Positions 6,538 to 13,387 of a stretch of 13,412 bases of DNA are shown one piece after another. The stretch is from Desulfobulbaceae bacterium UBA5173 (lineage in GTDB: Bacteria > Desulfobacterota > Desulfobulbia > Desulfobulbales > Desulfobulbaceae). The position numbers and the translations under genes were made by a program. Numbering within the stretch: the stretch's first letter is position 1; the number at the start of each line of letters is the position of its first letter. The notes under the pieces are model-generated. The model made no database searches and was not told where the DNA came from. It saw only the letters and a program-made list of their open reading frames with translations. The DNA lies in assembly GCA_002413355.1 (NCBI GenBank), contig DHWV01000040.1, positions 1 through 13,412 on the forward strand, written 5' to 3'.

Positions 6538-7308
6538 ATGAACACCAAATATATTGCCGCCGCTCTGCTGGCCCTGCTGCTGACTGCGCCTGCGATGGCG
6601 GAAGAGACACAACAGGCTCCCGCTGCTGCTGAATCTCCTGCGCCTGAGCAAAAGGCGGTCAAGGGCAAGGTGCTGGAAAGCATGTCCGGGGCTGACTACA
6701 CCTATTTGCTGGTTGAAGACGGAAAGGAGAAAATTTGGGCGGCCATTCCGGTAAGCAAAATTGAGGTCGGGCAAGAAGTCGCCTTGCAGCCTGGCATGGT
6801 GATGAAAGATTTTGCCTCCACAGCGTTGAACAAACAATTTGACCGCATCGTTTTTTCGTCGGGCCTGCTTGAAAACGCTGCCGCGCCTGCTGTTGAAGGC
6901 GGCGCGACAGGCAAGCCGGTTGACGAGGCCACGCTGGCGGCCCTTTCCGGCGGCTCTTCACGGGCGGTAGTGCCGGCCAATGAAATGAAGGTGGAAAAAG
7001 CCGAGGGCGAGAACGGCCGCACGGTTGAGCAGTGCTTTGCCGAGGCGGAGAAACTGAACGGCAAGCCGGTGAAAGTGCGGGGCAAGGTGGTGAAGTTCAC
7101 CCCGCAGATTATGGGCAAAAACTGGATTCACCTGCAAGACGGCAGCGGCGATCCGACAAAGAACACCCATGATCTGGTCGTCACCACTTCGGAAACCGCC
7201 GTAAAAGACGCTGTCGTGGTGATTGAAGGCGTTCTGAGCAAGGACAAGGACTTCGGCGCGGGCTACAAGTATGCGGCAATCATCGAGGAAGCAAAAATCA
7301 ACAAATAG
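6538..7308 (+). CDS. Exported protein with two OB-fold-like domains
   Basis: This 256-residue predicted periplasmic protein has a signal peptide (hydrophobic core about 5-19, cleavage after AMA at 21) and then an Ala/Pro/Glu-rich spacer. Domain 1 (about 40-110) starts VKGKVLESMSGADYTYLLVEDG and continues with IWAAIP and VGQEVAL; it resembles the NrfJ-type small beta-barrels found near periplasmic redox proteins. A low-complexity linker (about 113-160) leads to domain 2 (about 165-254): LNGKPVKVRGKVVKFTP, NWIHLQDGSGD, DLVVTTSE, VVVIEGVL and GYKYAAIIEEA. Domain 2 is the nucleic-acid-type OB pattern that databases often label 'DNA-binding protein', although export argues against a DNA role. The frame is open far upstream to 5872, but the signal peptide and Shine-Dalgarno place the start at 6538. 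It heads the rightward operon; the next gene starts 6 nt after its stop. Confidence 0.78.
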   Translation: MNTKYIAAALLALLLTAPAMAEETQQAPAAAESPAPEQKAVKGKVLESMSGADYTYLLVEDGKEKIWAAIPVSKIEVGQEVALQPGMVMKDFASTALNKQFDRIVFSSGLLENAAAPAVEGGATGKPVDEATLAALSGGSSRAVVPANEMKVEKAEGENGRTVEQCFAEAEKLNGKPVKVRGKVVKFTPQIMGKNWIHLQDGSGDPTKNTHDLVVTTSETAVKDAVVVIEGVLSKDKDFGAGYKYAAIIEEAKINK

Positions 7309-7314
7309 CTGCTG

Positions 7315-7905
7315 GTGAAACCTGCAATCAATCCAGCCCGGCTCGGCTTCGACTTTGACGGCGTGATTGCCGACACAGCGGAGGCCTTTCTGCGCATCGC
7401 CTGCGAGGAGCATGGTCTCTGCGGCTTCCGGCTGGAGGAGATCACCCGTTTTGAGGTCGAGCATTGCTTGGACATGTCCGCTGAGACCGCCGCTGCCATC
7501 TTCGGCACAATTCTCAAGGATTCCCTCGGCAGCGGGCTGCGGCCTATGCCCGGCGCGCTGGACGTGATCTCCGAGCTGGCTGCGGTAGGCGGCATGGTGA
7601 CAGTGGTCACGGCCCGTCCTTTGCTGGAGCCGGTGCTGGATTGGTTCGCCCATCACCTGCCGCCGCCAACGCTGAAAGCGGTGCGGGTGGTGGCGATGGG
7701 TGATCACGACGACAAGCCGCGCCACATTCTCGCCCAAGGGCTGGATCATTTCATCGATGACCGGGCGGAAACCTGCCAGCAGCTTCACGCCGCAGGCATT
7801 CAACCGCTTATCTTCCGCCAGCCGTGGAATCAGAATTGCCGCCATTTTCCGGCGGTCAGTTCGTGGCGGGAAATCCGTGAGCTGTGTCTCCAAGGAGAAA
7901 GCTGA
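7315..7905 (+). CDS. HAD-superfamily hydrolase, probable 5'-nucleotidase type
   Basis: This 196-residue cytoplasmic protein has all HAD motifs. Motif I is DFDGVIAD with nucleophile Asp13 and general acid Asp15. Motif II is the threonine of VVTARP (Thr99). Motif III is Lys134 in HDDKPRHIL. Motif IV is the FIDDR pair Asp148/Asp149. The short alpha-helical cap after motif I (about 22-75) and the DFDGVIADT start resemble the 5'(3')-deoxyribonucleotidase/NT5C-like branch, which dephosphorylates nucleoside monophosphates; other phosphate esters are possible. The start is a GTG at 7315, 6 nt after the OB-fold gene, with no strong Shine-Dalgarno, which suggests translational coupling. The stop is 1 nt before the Nudix ATG. 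The neighbours (Nudix, nucleoside hydrolase) support a nucleotide substrate, but this is inference. Confidence 0.82.
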   Translation: MKPAINPARLGFDFDGVIADTAEAFLRIACEEHGLCGFRLEEITRFEVEHCLDMSAETAAAIFGTILKDSLGSGLRPMPGALDVISELAAVGGMVTVVTARPLLEPVLDWFAHHLPPPTLKAVRVVAMGDHDDKPRHILAQGLDHFIDDRAETCQQLHAAGIQPLIFRQPWNQNCRHFPAVSSWREIRELCLQGES

Positions 7906-7906
7906 C

Positions 7907-8329
7907 ATGCACTGTAGCCGCTGCGGGCACGAGGTGTCAATTCACAAAAACCCTGTTCCCACCGTTGACATCATCATCGAGGTGGAGCAGGGTATTGTCC
8001 TGATTGAGCGGAAGAATCCGCCGCATGGTTGGGCCTTGCCCGGTGGCTTTGTCGATTACGGCGAGAGCTTCGAGCATGCGGCTGTGCGCGAGGCCAAGGA
8101 GGAGACCGGCTTGGATGTCACGCTGACGCGCCAATTTCACACCTATTCCAACCCAGAGCGCGACAAACGCCTGCACACGGCATCCACCGTTTTCATCGCC
8201 AAAGCCGACGGTGAGCCGCAGGGTTTGGATGATGCCTTGCAAGCAAAGATTTTCCGCCAAGACAATCTGCCGCCGCTGGCCTTTGACCACGCCCAGATTC
8301 TGGCTGATTATTTCAACGGAGCGTATTGA
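7907..8329 (+). CDS. Nudix hydrolase (ADP-ribose pyrophosphatase-like)
   Basis: This 140-residue protein cleaves a nucleoside diphosphate linked to another group. The complete Nudix box spans 47-69: Gly47, Glu53, Arg61-Glu62, Glu65-Glu66 and Gly68, matching G-x5-E-x7-REUxEExGU, so it should bind Mg and be active. The N-terminus has HCSRCG (Cys3, Cys6) followed by NPVPTVD, typical of a COG1051-type subgroup with a short zinc-ribbon-like start; only one C-x2-C pair is present. Substrates in this group include ADP-ribose, NADH and modified NTPs, and the sequence does not decide between them. The start is set by AAGGAG at 7892-7897, 9 nt before the ATG, and it gives the canonical cysteine start. 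The stop TGA overlaps the ATG of the following nucleoside hydrolase by one base. Confidence 0.92.
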   Translation: MHCSRCGHEVSIHKNPVPTVDIIIEVEQGIVLIERKNPPHGWALPGGFVDYGESFEHAAVREAKEETGLDVTLTRQFHTYSNPERDKRLHTASTVFIAKADGEPQGLDDALQAKIFRQDNLPPLAFDHAQILADYFNGAY

Positions 8330-9300
8330 TGCGGACGGCAGCCGCTTGGTTACTGACAGTGCTTTTTTTGTCGGCAACGCTGACAGGTTGTGAGCGACAG
8401 GCAAACACAGAGGCACCTCTGCTGATTTTGGACACGGACATCGCTTCGGATGCGGATGACGTGGGCGCAGTGGCTGTGTTGCATCATGTTGCCAAGCAAG
8501 GCAAGGTCAAAATTCTCGCCATGATGGTCTCGTCCGGTAACCCGTGGAGCGTCCCCTGTTTGCAGGCGGTCAATGCGTGGTTTGGGCGGCCTGAAATTCC
8601 GCTGGGCAAGGCACATGCTGGTGCGGTGCAGGATGAGTCGAGATATGCGCGGAGCATTGCGGAAGAATTTGGCGGCAATGACGCGAAGGCATCGGATGCG
8701 ATCCAGCTGTATCGCCGGGTTCTTGCTGCTCAAGCTGACCAGCGCGTGACCATTGTCAGCATTGGCTATCTGACCAATCTGGCCCAGCTGCTTCAGTCAA
8801 AATCGGATGCAGTTTCCCCTTTGAACGGCGAAGAATTGGTGCGCCAGAAAGCGGCCCGGCTGATCTGCATGGGCGGTGCGTATCCGTCCGGTCAAGAATG
8901 GAATTTCCACCGCGACGCGGCGGCAGCAGCCTATGTGACGCAGCATTGGCCAGGGCCAGTGATTTTTGCCGGATTCGAGCTGGGTAAGGATATCATGACC
9001 GGCGCGGCATTGCGCACTTTGCCAGAAAAAAATCCGCTGCGCCGCAGCTATGAGCTGCACAACAGGCTGGCAGGCCGACCGAGCTGGGATCAGATTGCGG
9101 TGTATTATGCGGCAGTGACAGTGGACGGCAGGCCAAACGAATTGTGGACAAAAATATACGGCAGAAACGCTGTCAGTGAAGACGGCAGCAATCATTGGCT
9201 GAATGAACGGAACGGCAGTCATGCGTATCTCGTCCAGCGCGGAACGAATGCGGATATCGCCAAGAACGTGGAACAGCTCATGCTGACCGCACAACCATAG
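8329..9300 (+). CDS. Nucleoside hydrolase-family lipoprotein
   Basis: Family members split the N-glycosidic bond of ribonucleosides into base and ribose using a bound calcium. This 323-residue protein carries the calcium motif DTDIASDADD at 35-44 (Asp35, Asp37, Asp41, Asp43-Asp44), EWNFHRDA with Asn192 and Asp196, and SWDQIAVYYA with Asp254 as the likely last ligand. Residues 1-21 form a signal peptide with lipobox LTGC (Cys21), so the mature protein should be a lipoprotein outside the cytoplasm, unlike the classic soluble IunH/RihA enzymes. The sequence is divergent from those enzymes, so the substrate could be another ribosyl or N-glycosyl compound. The ATG at 8329 shares its A with the Nudix stop codon, and GGAG at 8318-8321 gives a 7-nt spacing; a TTG at 8326 is possible but less likely. 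Confidence 0.85.
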   Translation: MRTAAAWLLTVLFLSATLTGCERQANTEAPLLILDTDIASDADDVGAVAVLHHVAKQGKVKILAMMVSSGNPWSVPCLQAVNAWFGRPEIPLGKAHAGAVQDESRYARSIAEEFGGNDAKASDAIQLYRRVLAAQADQRVTIVSIGYLTNLAQLLQSKSDAVSPLNGEELVRQKAARLICMGGAYPSGQEWNFHRDAAAAAYVTQHWPGPVIFAGFELGKDIMTGAALRTLPEKNPLRRSYELHNRLAGRPSWDQIAVYYAAVTVDGRPNELWTKIYGRNAVSEDGSNHWLNERNGSHAYLVQRGTNADIAKNVEQLMLTAQP

Positions 9301-9310
9301 GTGCTTCATC

Positions 9311-11383
9311 GTGCCTTTTGTCCGCCAGTCCAATCTGCTCCTGCCGGGCGGCCTCTTTCTTCTTTTTCTGCTCTATTTTGTCTTCGGCGGCGGCTGGCAG
9401 GAACCGGCCAAGCTGGTGCTGCGCGGGCGGGCATCCGGCGGCAGCCCGATCATTACGGTGCGCTGGGACAGCGGCGCAGGCTTCAACGACTACGAGCAGC
9501 GGCTGTTCCAGCCCGAAATTCAGCCGCAGAACGGCAAGGTCAACATCACCGTCGGCGCAGCGGGCCGTAAGCATCCCGCCGCGCAAGGCCACGATGTTAT
9601 CTGTGCGGCGGTTCTGATTGACGGCAAGGAAATCAACCTGCACGATATCGCCAAGCCGCCGTTGCTGAACAAAGAGGAGCTACATTTCAACAAAGGAGAC
9701 ACTGTTTCCTTTGTTGTGCCCGCTCAATCTCATATCGGCCTCCGTTTTCGCACTGACGCAGCGTCTGGCGTGGCTTTCGCCGAAGTCAATGGCCGCAGGA
9801 CGGAACATGATCTGTACATGGCCAATGTCGAGGCAAAATTTAAGCAGCTTGATTATTGGCTGCTCCAGCCAGACAGATCGTTCACGCTGACCGCTGACCT
9901 GCCGCGCTATCCTGTCCGCACGTTGGAAATTTTGAACGGCAGGATCAGCAGGCAGGTGCGGCTGCGGTCAGTCGAACTGCTCGGAAAAGGAAAAGTTATT
10001 GACTTGTTGCATGGTCAGCCTGTGCAACTCGGCAACCTGCGCTTTGAACATCCGCTGGATGGGATGAAAAGCTATGTTCATCCGTTGCAATTCGTGCAGC
10101 AAATTCTCTTCGCTCTGCTCTCGGCTTGGCTGCTGACCGCTCTGTTCCGACAAGCTGGGGCATTTGGTAGTCTGCGCAGCGTGTTCTTGGGCGAGCAGCG
10201 GCAGTGGTTCTGGCTGATGCTCGCCGCCAGTCTGGCAGTCTTCGGCACGTGGCTTGCTGCCTTCTGGCCCGGCGTAATGTCGGTGGATTCCATGAAAATC
10301 TGGCGGGCGGCTCTGCGCCCGGATGTTTATCTGAATGACCATCCACTGCTGAATGTTATTTTTTACAAATATCTGCGCCACATCTGGGGCAATTCTGCTG
10401 TAGTTCCCATTGTCCAGATTTTTTTGATCAGCGTGCTGATCGCTTGGTTCGGTTTTTGGATTTATCGGCAAGGCGTATCGCTGACTGCGGTGTTGCTTTG
10501 GCTGCTCTTCGTGCTGTGCTCCGTTCCCGTCAGTGTTTATAATACCGCGCTGTGGAAGGATATTCCCTTTGCCCTCTTAGTCGTGTTCTGGGCCTGTTTC
10601 TTGGTGAAACTGCGGCAAGAAAAACAACAGAGCCGCGTACTCTGGACAGGTCAGCGTATTTCCGCTTTGCTGCTTTTGGGACTCGCCGTCGGGCTTGTTC
10701 GGCACAATGGGCTGCTTTATTTTGGCATTTTACCTGCATTGCTTCTGCTGCTCAGCTTGGTGCCGCTGAAAAAGGCTCTGCCTGTCTTGACAGTGCTGCT
10801 GCTGGCAGCAGGAATCGGTTTCATGACGCTGCGAAATACAGACAACACTGCGGAGGTTGGATTCTTCACAAGGACAATGCAATGGTATGTCAGCACGGTG
10901 AAGCTGGAAAACACAATCCGAGATGCGAAGCGGACTGCGCATGATTATCTGCACGTGTTGGATATCGAAGCACCGCAGGCAGATAAATTCCATTACTATC
11001 TTCAAGACCGCCATGCGTGGTGGTTTCTTCTTCATTCTGGCTGGTGGGATGTGTATCCATACCAGAAGGATGGAGTTCCTTTTCCAAAGTTGCGGCAGAA
11101 GGCACTGAAAATTTACGAGCAGAGCTATCAGAAGTCATGGATCTTGCTGATGTGGAACCCGATTTTGCTGCTGATTTTGCTGCCGCTGCTGACTTTATGC
11201 TGCCGCTGGCTGCCGAATACAGCAGTGCTTGGAGCTATGCTCCTTTCAGGCGCACTTCCTTTAGTTTATTTGCAAATATTTAATTGGCGGTATTATTATT
11301 TCCTCTATTTCGGTCTGCTCTTTCTGCCCGCTTTTATCAGCCTTGACCTGTCACTTCGGAAAAAATGCGTTTCTCCATTATAA
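9311..11383 (+). CDS. Large polytopic membrane protein, DUF6020-like (GT-C-type glycosyltransferase candidate)
   Basis: This 690-residue protein has one N-terminal membrane anchor (about 10-27), then a long, mostly beta-type soluble region (about 30-255) that should lie on the periplasmic side, then about ten hydrophobic segments from 257 to 685. Three landmarks in the membrane part are FWPGVMSVDSMKIW (318-331) followed by NDHPLLN, ALWKDIPFAL (413-422) and GLVRHNGLLYF (461-471). The acidic first loop, a later HPxL, a WKD and an R-x-NG recur in DUF6020-type and other GT-C-like proteins, which use polyprenyl-phosphate sugars on the outer face of the inner membrane. That assignment is recall plus inference. 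The GTG start at 9311 has AGGTG 7 nt upstream and follows the nucleoside hydrolase by 10 nt. Its last 19 nt overlap the GT2 gene, which supports a shared glycosylation role. Confidence 0.65.
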   Translation: MPFVRQSNLLLPGGLFLLFLLYFVFGGGWQEPAKLVLRGRASGGSPIITVRWDSGAGFNDYEQRLFQPEIQPQNGKVNITVGAAGRKHPAAQGHDVICAAVLIDGKEINLHDIAKPPLLNKEELHFNKGDTVSFVVPAQSHIGLRFRTDAASGVAFAEVNGRRTEHDLYMANVEAKFKQLDYWLLQPDRSFTLTADLPRYPVRTLEILNGRISRQVRLRSVELLGKGKVIDLLHGQPVQLGNLRFEHPLDGMKSYVHPLQFVQQILFALLSAWLLTALFRQAGAFGSLRSVFLGEQRQWFWLMLAASLAVFGTWLAAFWPGVMSVDSMKIWRAALRPDVYLNDHPLLNVIFYKYLRHIWGNSAVVPIVQIFLISVLIAWFGFWIYRQGVSLTAVLLWLLFVLCSVPVSVYNTALWKDIPFALLVVFWACFLVKLRQEKQQSRVLWTGQRISALLLLGLAVGLVRHNGLLYFGILPALLLLLSLVPLKKALPVLTVLLLAAGIGFMTLRNTDNTAEVGFFTRTMQWYVSTVKLENTIRDAKRTAHDYLHVLDIEAPQADKFHYYLQDRHAWWFLLHSGWWDVYPYQKDGVPFPKLRQKALKIYEQSYQKSWILLMWNPILLLILLPLLTLCCRWLPNTAVLGAMLLSGALPLVYLQIFNWRYYYFLYFGLLFLPAFISLDLSLRKKCVSPL

Positions 11384-12165
11384 CTCCGAATTACAACGGC
11401 GGCAGATTTCTTGAGCAATGCCTGAACAGCGTTATCAGTCAAAAAAATGATGGCATTGATCTGGAATATATCGTCGTCGATGGGGGAAGCACCGACTGCT
11501 CACATGAAATTTTGGCAAAATACTCAGCAGAGATCGCTGTGACGATCATCGAAAGAGACAGCGGCCCTGCCAATGCCATCAACAAAGGGCTGGCCTTGGC
11601 ACAAGGTAATGTCCTTGCTTGGCTGAATGCGGACGATGTCTATTATCCGGGTGCGTTGCGGCGGGTGCGGCAGGCGTTTGAATGCAAGCCGGAAGCGGCG
11701 ATGTGCTTTGGCGGGTGTCCGATCATTGACGCGCAGCAGCATGAAATCCGGCAGAGCATCACCCGCTTCAAGGAATTTTTCTATCCCCTGTCCTCACGCT
11801 TCACGTTTCAGTGCGTCAACTATCTGTCTCAGCCTGCGCTGTTTTTTCGACGATCCGCTTTTGCGCAGGCAGGGCCGCTGCGCGAGGACATGCTCGCGGC
11901 GTGGGATTACGAGTTCATTCTCCGGCTCTGGCATTCCGGCGGGGCTGTGCAGGTGCCGGGCCTGCCGCTGGCCGCTTTCCGCTGGCACGAGCAGTCTATC
12001 AGCGGAAGGCAGTTTGCCGCGCAGTTTCGGGAAGAATACGAAGCGGCACGAGCTGATGCAGGCCGTTTTACCCCGCAGGCCTTGCTCCATTTCTTCGTCC
12101 GCTGGGGAATTGTCGGCATCTACTCGCTAATGGCTTGTCAGAGAAAAGCGAGCTGCACTAATTAA
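11365..12165 (+). CDS. Family 2 glycosyltransferase
   Basis: This 266-residue protein is a GT-A fold, inverting transferase that uses an activated sugar nucleotide. The N-terminal start SIITPNYNGG (4-13) and VVDGGSTD (37-44) form the nucleotide-binding half, and WLNADD (86-91) is the DxD-type metal site. QPALFFRR (156-163) and WDYEFILRLW (180-189), with Asp181/Glu183 near the probable catalytic base, mark the acceptor side. Families with WLNADD and a WDxE motif often act in polysaccharide or O-antigen assembly. There is no extended membrane domain; the final 30 residues are mildly hydrophobic. The ATG lies inside the end of the preceding GT-C-like gene (19-nt overlap), which implies coupled translation. 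The stop is in the convergent overlap with the rhomboid gene. The exact sugar and acceptor are unknown. Confidence 0.9.
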   Translation: MRFSIITPNYNGGRFLEQCLNSVISQKNDGIDLEYIVVDGGSTDCSHEILAKYSAEIAVTIIERDSGPANAINKGLALAQGNVLAWLNADDVYYPGALRRVRQAFECKPEAAMCFGGCPIIDAQQHEIRQSITRFKEFFYPLSSRFTFQCVNYLSQPALFFRRSAFAQAGPLREDMLAAWDYEFILRLWHSGGAVQVPGLPLAAFRWHEQSISGRQFAAQFREEYEAARADAGRFTPQALLHFFVRWGIVGIYSLMACQRKASCTN

Positions 12166-13081
12166 ATGCCCGCAGCCAAGAGAGCGCAGTCAAGATCAAG
12201 GCGGCGGCAAACAGCATTTTCTGTAGGCTCTGGCGATTGCCCTGCCGATCAAGCCCAGCAATGCGTAAAAACAGTCCGCAGGCTAACCCACAGATCAATC
12301 CGAAAAAATGTGCGCCCAGATCAGTGCGTCCGCCTTCATTGCCGCTGCCGAGCATGACCAGCAAACCGGTTCCAGCACCCAGTGGCAGCAAAAACTGGCG
12401 GACTGCGGATCTGTTCAGTAGCTGCCGTCCACAAAAAATGCCGATGGCAGCGAAGACAGCGGTGGAGAAGCCGACAGAATAATGCGGATCAACTCGCAAG
12501 GCAATGTTGAGAAAATTAGCGAAAAAAGCTGAAAGGAGCATGGCCAGCCACGCCGTGCCAGAGCCAAGGCTTTTGCATAGCAGATGTGCCATCACTCCGC
12601 CGATCACACAGTTACCGACCAGATGGCCTTGATCTGCGTGAAGAGTGAGGGCCGTGATCAGCCGCCACCATTGGCCCTGCTCCATGACCGCCCGGCTGCT
12701 TGCTGCTCCAGCAGTGAACCACGGGCTGCTGTCAAGCCAAGGGCCACTGGCGGCGTGCAGCAGAAGCAGGCCGCCGAGCATCAGGAGAGTGGGCCAGCCG
12801 CTGCTGCGGACAAAGGGAGGCGGATGGTCAGCAGGCGGTGGCCAGTTCTGGTTCTCCTCGCGGAAGTTGTGAAGCTCGATCATCGCCCGTGCAATTCTGC
12901 TTCTGCGCACCAAAATTACCCCCGTGCGGCGGTCGACTTGATGCGTAATCCCCATCGCACTCAAAACCAGCGAGCGGTCGTGCAGCTCTGCCGGGCCAGC
13001 CTTGGTCGCCAGCACCCACGGATCAGGCAGCTCCACGTCTGGCCCGCTGTCGGACAGATCATAAAAATGTGTTGGACTCAT
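12158..13081 (-). CDS. Rhomboid-family intramembrane serine protease with soluble N-terminal domain
   Basis: This is an integral membrane protease cutting transmembrane segments of other proteins. From the ATG at 13081 it is 307 residues. The first ~80 residues are soluble and contain LHDRSLVLSAMGITHQV and IARAMIELHNFREEN, resembling the cytosolic domain that precedes the rhomboid core in many deltaproteobacterial members. The core has WWRLITALTLHADQGHLVGN (His148, His153 and Asn157 forming the oxyanion region), VGFSTAVFAA with catalytic Ser206 (GFST rather than the commoner G-x-S-G), and TDLGAHFFGLICG with catalytic His258. About six or seven membrane segments are visible. A TTG at 13117 would add 12 residues; I prefer the ATG although neither has a good Shine-Dalgarno. 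It converges on the GT2 gene with an 8-bp overlap. Substrates cannot be predicted. Confidence 0.9.
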   Translation of the reverse strand: MSPTHFYDLSDSGPDVELPDPWVLATKAGPAELHDRSLVLSAMGITHQVDRRTGVILVRRSRIARAMIELHNFREENQNWPPPADHPPPFVRSSGWPTLLMLGGLLLLHAASGPWLDSSPWFTAGAASSRAVMEQGQWWRLITALTLHADQGHLVGNCVIGGVMAHLLCKSLGSGTAWLAMLLSAFFANFLNIALRVDPHYSVGFSTAVFAAIGIFCGRQLLNRSAVRQFLLPLGAGTGLLVMLGSGNEGGRTDLGAHFFGLICGLACGLFLRIAGLDRQGNRQSLQKMLFAAALILTALSWLRAFN

Positions 13082-13145
13082 GCGGCATAAGGTAAGCGCA
13101 GGCCGCAGAAGAGTCAAGTTTTCCGCCGGAATGTATTTGTTGAAA

Positions 13146-13175
13146 ACTTTACCGGTAATGAGTCGCGTTTTTCAA
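13146..13175 (-). promoter_or_regulatory. Possible promoter of the rhomboid gene, overlapped by a palindrome
   Basis: On the minus strand TTGAAA (complement of 13170-13175) and TAAAGT (complement of 13146-13151) are spaced 18 nt apart. A perfect 10-bp palindrome, TTACCGGTAA at 13149-13158, overlaps the -10 region and could be a regulator site. Both are modest matches and could be chance. Confidence 0.3.
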
Positions 13176-13213
13176 TGGCCACTCTGTTCATCTTTTTTAT
13201 TGCCGACAAGTGC

Positions 13214-13238
13214 TATAGCTGAAGCAGCATAAAGTGAA
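13214..13238. repeat. 25-bp direct repeat, copy 1
   Basis: The 25 bases beginning TATAGCTGAAGCAGC and ending AAAGTGAA occur again, exactly, at 13388-13412, a period of 174 bp. Copy 1 ends 6 nt before the palindromic element at 13245-13317. An exact match of this length in non-coding DNA is very unlikely by chance. Confidence 0.9.
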
Positions 13239-13244
13239 CCTGCA

Positions 13245-13317
13245 TGTCATTCCGAGCAACGCGAGGAATTTCCTACTCTCCTTTGTCGTGAGATTTCTCG
13301 CTCCGCTCGAAATGACA
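13245..13317. repeat. MITE/REP-like palindromic element
   Basis: Two 28-nt arms (13245-13272 and 13290-13317) form an imperfect inverted repeat around a 17-nt centre. The left arm starts TGTCATTCCGAGCAACGCGA and the right arm, read on the other strand, starts TGTCATTTCGAGCGGAGCGA; most positions match and several differences are transitions. The TGTCATTCCGAG...AATGACA form resembles dispersed palindromic repeats seen in many bacterial genomes. It encodes no protein. The transcript of either strand would fold into a long hairpin, and no long T run follows, so it is not a standard intrinsic terminator. Confidence 0.75.
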
Positions 13318-13387
13318 GATACGATGCTTCAAATTGTGTTGCTCTGGCTATATAATTCATCTGCGTAACTTGTAATTTTTAGCTGTG

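Noticed and set aside
6958..7908. Minus-strand 316-codon frame over the OB-fold and HAD genes
   Set aside because: It is antisense to two genes with clear motifs, and its own translation shows no domain. It is an artefact of high GC at third positions.
13082..13117. TTG start for the rhomboid protein adding 12 residues
   Set aside because: A downstream ATG at 13081 gives a protein with the usual soluble N-terminal domain; the extra residues have no recognisable role. Not fully excluded.
13245..13317. Intrinsic terminator reading of the palindrome
   Set aside because: The arms are long and imperfect and no T run follows on either strand. The pattern fits a dispersed palindromic repeat better.
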